The position numbers were made by a program, and so were the translations under genes. Below are positions 58,839 through 64,000 of a DNA stretch of 64,000 nt, piece by piece; positions within the stretch are counted from its first letter, which is position 1; each line of letters opens with the position of its first letter. The notes under the pieces are model-generated. The model was given only the letters and a program-made list of their open reading frames with translations. It made no database searches and was not told where the DNA came from. The DNA comes from Myxocyprinus asiaticus (Eukaryota; Chordata; Actinopteri; Cypriniformes; Catostomidae). The stretch covers positions 37,498,001-37,562,000 of the forward strand of contig NC_059365.1 in the NCBI RefSeq assembly GCF_019703515.2. The letters are read 5' to 3'.

Positions 58839-59883
58839 CAGGGTTGGGGAGTAACGAAATACATGTAACAGAATTTAAATGTATGTATTTAAAATACAAA
58901 ATATAAGTAACTGTATTCCACTACAGTTACAATTTAAATAATTGGTATTTAGAGTATAGTTACATTCAAAATGTATTTTGATTACTGAAGAGATTACTTT
59001 GCATTTTATTGTCATTTGTTTCATTTAATATTTAGTCCTTTCAGATAGAAAACATTTATACATATAAATGATGCGATCCAAAGTGCATTTGAACAGCGGT
59101 GAAACACTTTCTTATGATGTGTTACATTCATACGAGCAGACAGAGAAGTAAGTTTGAAGTAAGTTTGGAGCAGAAGAAATAGAAATAAACCTTGTGTAAA
59201 TTGTCAGCTTTACGCTAAGCTAAAATGCTATTTCTAGCCATTTTACATGCACGTTACCAGATGTAATGGGAGCCAGCTGATAGATAGCTGTGCAATATGT
59301 ATAAACCTCACTCTCTTGACCTCAAGAGGTGCACTAGTGACTGATGCTAGAGGCTGTAGCCTTTAGTCTCCTTGTTAACACACCCACCTCCCATGTCAGA
59401 GATGCTGGTTCGAGTCCTGTACAGAGTGGGTAGAACAAGAGCATCACACTGACACGATCATATTTTTTATCAAGAAAATTCACGTTGGATCATAATTTCT
59501 TTTTTTCTAGTAAAACCTTTGATATTAGGGCAAAAATCATATTCTTGATAATAATATTTGTATTGTTTTCCTGTAAAAATATCTACAAATCCTTAAAACA
59601 AGATCAGTTTGATTTATCTTCTTTTAGAAACAACACTGCATAAGATATTTAGGTTTTTCAGAGAATGTATTTTTAACATGTGTATTTTGTCTTACTGTAC
59701 TGGCAGAGTTTTTATAGTCAAAACAAGTGAAAAAATCTACCAGTGCTGAAGAAGTAATCCAAAGTTTTAGAATACGTTACTGACCTTGAGTAATCTAATG
59801 GAATATGTTACAAATTACATTTTACAGCATGTATTCTGTAATCTGTAGTGGAATACATTTCAAAAGTAACCCTCCCAACCCTG
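58839..59883. mobile_element. hAT-like non-autonomous element, perfect 8-bp duplication
   Basis: Starts CAGGGTTGGGGAGTAACG, ends GTAACCCTCCCAACCCTG; CATATACT flanks it exactly (58831-58838 and 59884-59891). No transposase is encoded. A tRNA-like stretch lies inside at about 59355-59420. A truncated relative ends at 19144. Confidence 0.9.
59355..59420 (+). other. tRNA-like sequence inside the hAT-like element
   Basis: TAGTCTCCTTGTTAACACAC and CCACCTCCCATGTCAGAG followed by TGGTTCGAGTCCTG resemble a tRNA with CCC anticodon loop context and B box. The A box is poor and the acceptor stem does not pair, so it is a tRNA relic, not a gene. Confidence 0.5.
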
Positions 59884-59955
59884 CATATACTGTATTGCTC
59901 AACTTTAAATTGCCTGTTGAAAATGGTCTTAAATAACTATAAAATGTTTTCTTAT

Positions 59956-61873
59956 TGTAGGGCCTTGGCCCACTCAAAATGGCAGCAGAGACCGCATGGC
60001 CCTTTGTTCTATAATCAAAGGAGAGACATTGAATTCAGTTTCCCAGGATCCTTCACAAATACACAACTGGATGCGATGTCCCGCCCATGGACCCAGTCTC
60101 AAATGCCATTGGTCGAAAGCGGCCTACGACCAATGATGTCATCTTGTCAATACAACCAGCGGACAGATATAGTTCAGCCTCTCTGTGCTAAGCTCTGGCT
60201 GGCTGTTAAGGGATATCTGTACCATGCACGTACTTTCCCTCCGTTTTGGACTGAGAACAAAGAGACCACGTTTTTTCTAACCTCACCATTTGGCCACGGT
60301 AGAGTAAGATTAACTTAGCTTTGTTCAAGTCTTATAGTATACTTATAACAACTGGTTCAGTTTCACTGTAAAGCAACAGTGAATTTATTTTGAAAAACGG
60401 AAAGGCGACCAGTTTCCCTTCTCCCTCTTTTTCATTCAACGTGGACTACCTTCTGCATTCTTTTCCAGTGCTGGATCCGAAGAATAAAGAGACGCGTCTT
60501 TTTGCTGACGAGCGTAAGACAAGGGACCATCCAGACCGTTTCTCCTGACCGCTCAATGCAACAGGAATTCCAATGGACAACTCTACTGAAATCACACAGG
60601 ATTTCCCAATTAAGGCTTGATATCTGGGCAGATTTAGTTTAGAAACTGTGATTTTTTTCTTGCGCAACTAAATCTTATATTTGATTCTAAATGCTGATGT
60701 TTTGAGTATATTTGTATGTTAAACTCTGCTCGCTGTTTGCTGTTTTGAGTTGGGAGATTTGTATTTAATATTTTTGGGGGTTTACGTTTGTTTTGTTGAG
60801 TGATCTGAACTAGTAATTCAGTCCCGCTGTTACGAGCGGTTACCCTCAATTAAATTGCATGCACTTTTCCTCTCTCTTTCGCTCTCATTCTCTCTCTCTC
60901 TCTCACTGATATTCACTGAGTGAGCAGCGGTGCGGTATATGTTCAACTTAGGCTGGTGAACCAAATTCTCCCGCCTGTTTCATCAGTTCCTTTGTGTGTC
61001 CGCTCATTTCCACCCTCACGTGGTATCAGCTCCATTTTGGATCTAACCCTCCATTTTGAACCTGATCCTCCATTTTGATTCCTTTGTTACCGCATCTGGA
61101 CGCACACACAGACACACTCTAGCATATAGCTCCACTGTTAGTTTAGGATTTCCTTGATATTTTGTTGGATTATATTCAGCTAGTATTGGCTGTGTTCATT
61201 ACTGCTTGATTATAATAAATTTTGTTATATTATAATAAGTACTCCTGTTTGTTTTTTTTGTTTGAATATTGTGTTGAAGCCAGCCTCTGCCATGTCAAGA
61301 ACACCCAAGTTACCTCAGAGTACTGTTATTTTATTGGTGTTACAAACTAACTGTAATTAGATTACTATTAGATTTGTATAGCAATAATTTAACTAGTTGT
61401 AAGGGGGCTCAGTGGAAAGGAGGAGGCGAGAACCGGCTTAATAATATAAATAATAATTTAATAAACAATTTAAACAAAACACACAACCAAAAACACACAG
61501 TACAGCTGCCTGCAATTCTCTCTCAATCGAACTGTCGTTCCCGGCCGCCTTTATCCCTCGCGCGCCCCATCAGGCTGATTGGGGACTGGGTGTGTCTCAT
61601 TCCAGCCCGGCCCCGCCCTCCTCGGCTCTACACTAGTTTCTCCCCTTTATGATTATTTTGATTAACAATTAAGATACTCAACCTTCAGGGTAGATTTTGT
61701 TTTTATGAGACTCGATCAGTAACTTGCTATCATTTTTCTCGTCAAAGAGTGGTGCCCCGAGAATAGAATTTAATGAGTTAAATTCTATTATTTAATTATT
61801 CAATAATTAATAACAATTAATTATTGATTATTTCTGATAGTAAAACTGATTTAAACAATCAGTAGCACCTACA
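59956..61873 (+). mobile_element. 5' LTR of a retrovirus-like element (with nested repeat)
   Basis: The block opens TGTAGGGCC and closes AGCACCTACA, giving TGTAGG/CCTACA inverted ends. It is followed by a candidate primer-binding site and a Gag-like frame, so it fits a long 5' LTR, about 1.66 kb without the nested repeat at 61399-61631. AATAAA-type signals lie near 61215. The U5-like end is AT-rich and similar to the fragment inside DIRS copy A. The 3' LTR would be outside the window, so the left edge is inferred. Confidence 0.55.
61399..61631. mobile_element. Nested interspersed repeat in the LTR
   Basis: Starts TAAGGGGGCTCAGTGG-like, passes GGAGGCGAGAACCGGC and a GC-rich part (CTTTATCCCTCGCGCGCCCC) and ends CTCGGCTCTAC. 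ACTAGTT(G/T) on both sides (61392-61399, 61632-61639) may be its target duplication. The class is unknown. Confidence 0.55.
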
Positions 61874-61880
61874 TAATAAT

Positions 61881-61898
61881 TGGTGCCCCGTGTGAGGA
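61881..61898 (+). promoter_or_regulatory. Candidate primer-binding site
   Basis: TGGTGCCCCGTGTGAGGA begins with the TGG that pairs with a tRNA 3' CCA, seven bases after the LTR end. The priming tRNA was not identified. Confidence 0.5.
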
Positions 61899-62420
61899 CG
61901 TGATAATTGTTGGCTTCCTCCAATATTCTTGCAAATAACTCCTAAATATTTTAGAGTAGCCAAAGGTTTCCCCTTGTGGCTTCCTTTTCTCCAGGAAGTT
62001 CAAACTGATAAGGCACAAGGCCGGTTGTGGTTGTGAATCATTGCAAGTGTTGTGTTAGTGGTTGCTAGTTTGGTACTAATTCATTACTCCTTCTGTTTGT
62101 GTTTGAGAGATTCAGTCACTAGATACTAACAAAGTAGTCTGACGTACTGATAGTCATACTGTGATTAATAACACCTAAATTAGCAGCTCAAGGAACAGTT
62201 AATAATACAAGGCAATTGCTCGTGAGTGACAGGTAAGTGGTTCCCCCTGTGCATTATTTTCTCGGGATAACGACTGGTGCATCAGTGTTTCCCACAGAGC
62301 AACAGGTGTCGTAAGTCGCCACCCTCAAAACTCAGCTAAGGTTTCAGAATTGTTAACTCGTAAAGAGTTCCTATAGGGGTCCACTGGACATCACCCTCTC
62401 ACCTGTCTAACCAGGGAGAT
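61899..62420 (+). other. Retrovirus-like element leader
   Basis: About 520 bp between the primer site and the Gag ATG with no open frame of note; the usual place for splice donor and packaging signals, none of which is assigned. Confidence 0.45.
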
Positions 62421-63380
62421 ATGAGTTGCCAGTCCCCATCAGCATCCGGAGTTGAAGCTCCCAGGTCAGGTGAGGAAACCTCACTGTCCAACTGGGTCGC
62501 TGACCTCCTCCTTGTCTCTAGAGAAGGAAGGGAGGAGCTTAACAGCTACATACAATCTCAGTGTGACGCTGAAATGGCCGCCGTGGTAGATAATGCACAC
62601 AATCCTCAAGGAAAGGTAACCACTATCCAGGAGGTAGTTGGTAGGCTGTTTCTACTCTACCACCACAAGGCCCAGTTGCAAATAACAACACTCAAGGGTG
62701 AGGTAAAGACACTTAAAGCCCAGTGTAGTCGGCTTGATGCAAGCAATCGTGCTTTACACCGAGACCTCCAGACTGCAAATACTATGTTGGAGGAGTGTGT
62801 GGAAAGACTCCAGTCAACTGAAAAAGAAAGCCGAGAGGTCACTGACAACCGAGTCCGGCAAGAGAATCGAGACATACAGGCTAAAGCTCAAGAAGTGCTC
62901 CGCTACCCCACCTTTGACCAGAGTGGGGCAGAGGACTCAGAGGATGGCACTATGGCGAAATACCCTACCCCTGGTTCAGGTAGTATTTCGAAACCACTGC
63001 TCCAACTCCCAGAGCTAGAGCGCATCCTTATTCGGGACGTGAGTCCACCACGTTTTGGGGGCAAGGCCACATTTCGTCAGTCTTCCCCTCAGGCGTCTTT
63101 TAGGCCCCACCCCAGCAGGATGCCTTCCTCACCACAAGGAGGAAATGGTCTCACCCAATGCCATGGCAATGGGGGCAGGCACTGGTACTCATCCTCTGAT
63201 GAGTCAGATGGATACAAGCGGGGCCAAGACACAGGTCTATGCATGCGCCAGCTTGACTCCTTTGCGAAGGACATAGAACGTTTCGACCAGCAAGCCGAGA
63301 TTCAAATGTCAATGATTACCTCAGGGAAATCGAACGTTGTCTTGCCAAATTGCCTCATGCCTCGGTGCCTGAGAAGTTGA
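62421..63380 (+). pseudogene. Retrovirus-like Gag ORF, N-terminal part
   Basis: A 319-codon frame starting MSCQSPSASG at 62421. Residues ~80-160 are a predicted coiled coil (ITTLKGEVKTLKAQCSRLD, LHRDLQTANTMLEECVERLQ), followed by a Pro/Ser-rich linker (QSSPQASFRPHPSRMPSS). It ends after a frameshift near 63300; the capsid-like continuation NDYLREIERCLAKLPHASV is in the next frame. Long spacing, coiled coil and position after an LTR and primer site fit Gag of a retrovirus-like or Ty3/gypsy-type fish element, but no polymerase is in view to settle the family. Codon use is not that of the host gene. Confidence 0.6.
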
Positions 63381-63760
63381 AACTCATCTGGAAAACAACT
63401 TCCAGAAGCGTCCACGCTTTCGTCGAGACTTAACCACCTCGCATTCGTGACAGCTACCCGAGGCTTTGCAGGGTTCTGTGCGAGGAGTACTCACCATATA
63501 CTGATGAAACATCAGCCACCCTTAGTGCCATCTGCATCCAACAGAAGTGGTTGGAGCCTCCTAGGGAGTACTATAGGTGTTTAAGGAATGCATACTTCCA
63601 AGGAAGTAATGAACCAGGTCTGGAAGAAGAGCAAGGTTTCAGATCTCTCTTCCGCCATAACCTCCACACCTGCGTGCGAACCCACGTTACACTGATGTGT
63701 AAACAGGGTAGACGACCATGCAGAGAATTAGAAAGATGGCCCAAATGACTTGGGAAACAG
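63310..63760 (+). pseudogene. Retrovirus-like Gag, capsid-like part, broken
   Basis: After the shift, capsid-like text runs with stops: KLPHASVPEKLKLIWKTTS, then TAA (63429-63431), then SATLSAICIQQKWLEPPREY, YYRCLRNAYFQGSNEPGLEE and FRSLFRHNLHTCVRTHV. The spacing resembles the helical capsid of LTR-element Gag proteins. Beyond 63760 further frames continue to the window edge (63718-63933), so the rest of the element lies to the right. Confidence 0.55.
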
Positions 63761-64000
63761 TCGTGCATCTGACTGATAAACCAGAAGATGATGTCAGAGT
63801 CCTTGACATCCAGTCTTCAGAGAGGGCAGACTTAGGGCTTGAGGGCTATGAAATACCTCAACCTAGAGTAAGCTGTGAAGCGGCAGCCCCAAAATGCTTG
63901 CCCAACCACCCACAGGGGGGTTGGAGGAACTAAGGGAATGATCACAAGGGTCCCTCCCAGGGTCAGAAAAAAAACAGAAAAAACAGAATCCCTTTCCAAA
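63761..64000 (+). other. Continuation of the retrovirus-like element to the window edge
   Basis: Short frames (HLTDKPEDDVRVLDIQSSE) look like Gag-end or protease-proximal text without a diagnostic motif. A purine run near 63966-63985 is not placed as a polypurine tract. Confidence 0.4.

Larger units (their letters stand above)
25903..64000 (-). other. Complexin first-intron/upstream region
   Basis: No other host coding exon was recognised in this 38-kb stretch. A search by eye for the short first coding exon (about 31 nt, M-x-F-V-M-K-Q-A-L-G) was negative, but such an exon is easily missed. The region may be intron 1, 5' UTR exons or intergenic DNA. Its recognisable content is mobile DNA. 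The parts 25903-27818 and 28273-29259 hold only an ATT array (27029-27058) and AT-rich sequence. Confidence 0.5.

Noticed and set aside
59355..59420. Functional tRNA gene
   Set aside because: The T-arm is convincing but the acceptor stem does not pair and the A box is poor.
59848..60318. 156-codon plus-strand frame at the start of the retrovirus-like LTR
   Set aside because: It begins in the hAT-like element and crosses the inferred LTR boundary; no domain is seen.
25903..64000. First coding exon of complexin within the window
   Set aside because: Candidate TCCAT strings on the plus strand (for example 36725, 50485, 58345) are not followed or preceded by the expected reverse-complement codons of the N-terminus, so no call is made.
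1..64000. CRISPR array, operon, riboswitch or bacterial-type defence system
   Set aside because: The window is vertebrate nuclear DNA; the tandem arrays are microsatellites and no spaced direct-repeat array or prokaryotic gene cluster is present.

Overview
The window is nuclear DNA of a ray-finned fish, most likely a cyprinid or close relative. That rests on a vertebrate complexin gene with large introns and on the repeats: three DIRS-type tyrosine-recombinase retrotransposons, a chromodomain Ty3/gypsy element, a retrovirus-like LTR element, several Tc1-like elements, hAT-like elements with 8-bp target duplications, tRNA-derived SINEs and many long microsatellites. The species cannot be named from the sequence.

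Only one host gene is supported: a complexin on the minus strand. Its last two coding exons are at 25727-25902 (residues 12-69) and 1282-1479 (residues 70-134 plus stop), separated by a 24.2-kb intron. Together they give the usual 134-residue complexin minus its first 11 residues. The central-helix SNARE-binding residues are all present and the sequence is closer to complexin-1 than to complexin-2. The roughly 31-nt first coding exon was not found, so everything right of 25902 is read as upstream intron or flank.

Layout: 1-1281 is 3' UTR or flank with AT repeats. 1480-25726 is the large intron, holding DIRS copy A (2029-7207, with an unrelated LTR-like fragment at 4292-5770), a SINE with a 14-bp duplication (7840-8328), a Tc1 remnant (11036-11760) joined to a defective chromovirus (11760-16889), a truncated hAT-like element (to 19144), a 250-bp foldback (20442-20693) and an old repeat split by a hAT-like element (22770-25366). 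25903-64000 holds a second SINE (27819-28272), a 2.2-kb hAT-like element (30869-33068), a repeat pair in inverted orientation (34177-34461 and 38248-38529), a Tc1 fragment (35948-36489), DIRS copy B (40144-42582), a complete-ended Tc1-like element with a broken transposase (48597-49938), a DNA transposon hosting DIRS copy C (51773-55932), another hAT-like element (58839-59883), and the 5' LTR plus Gag region of a retrovirus-like element that runs off the right edge (59956-64000).

All transposon coding regions seen are broken by stops, frameshifts or deletions. No operon, CRISPR array or clearly new system is present. The most interesting material is structural: the DIRS copies and their internal complementary regions, a tRNA-like block inside the chromovirus LTR, nested insertions readable from their target duplications, and perfect long inverted repeats.
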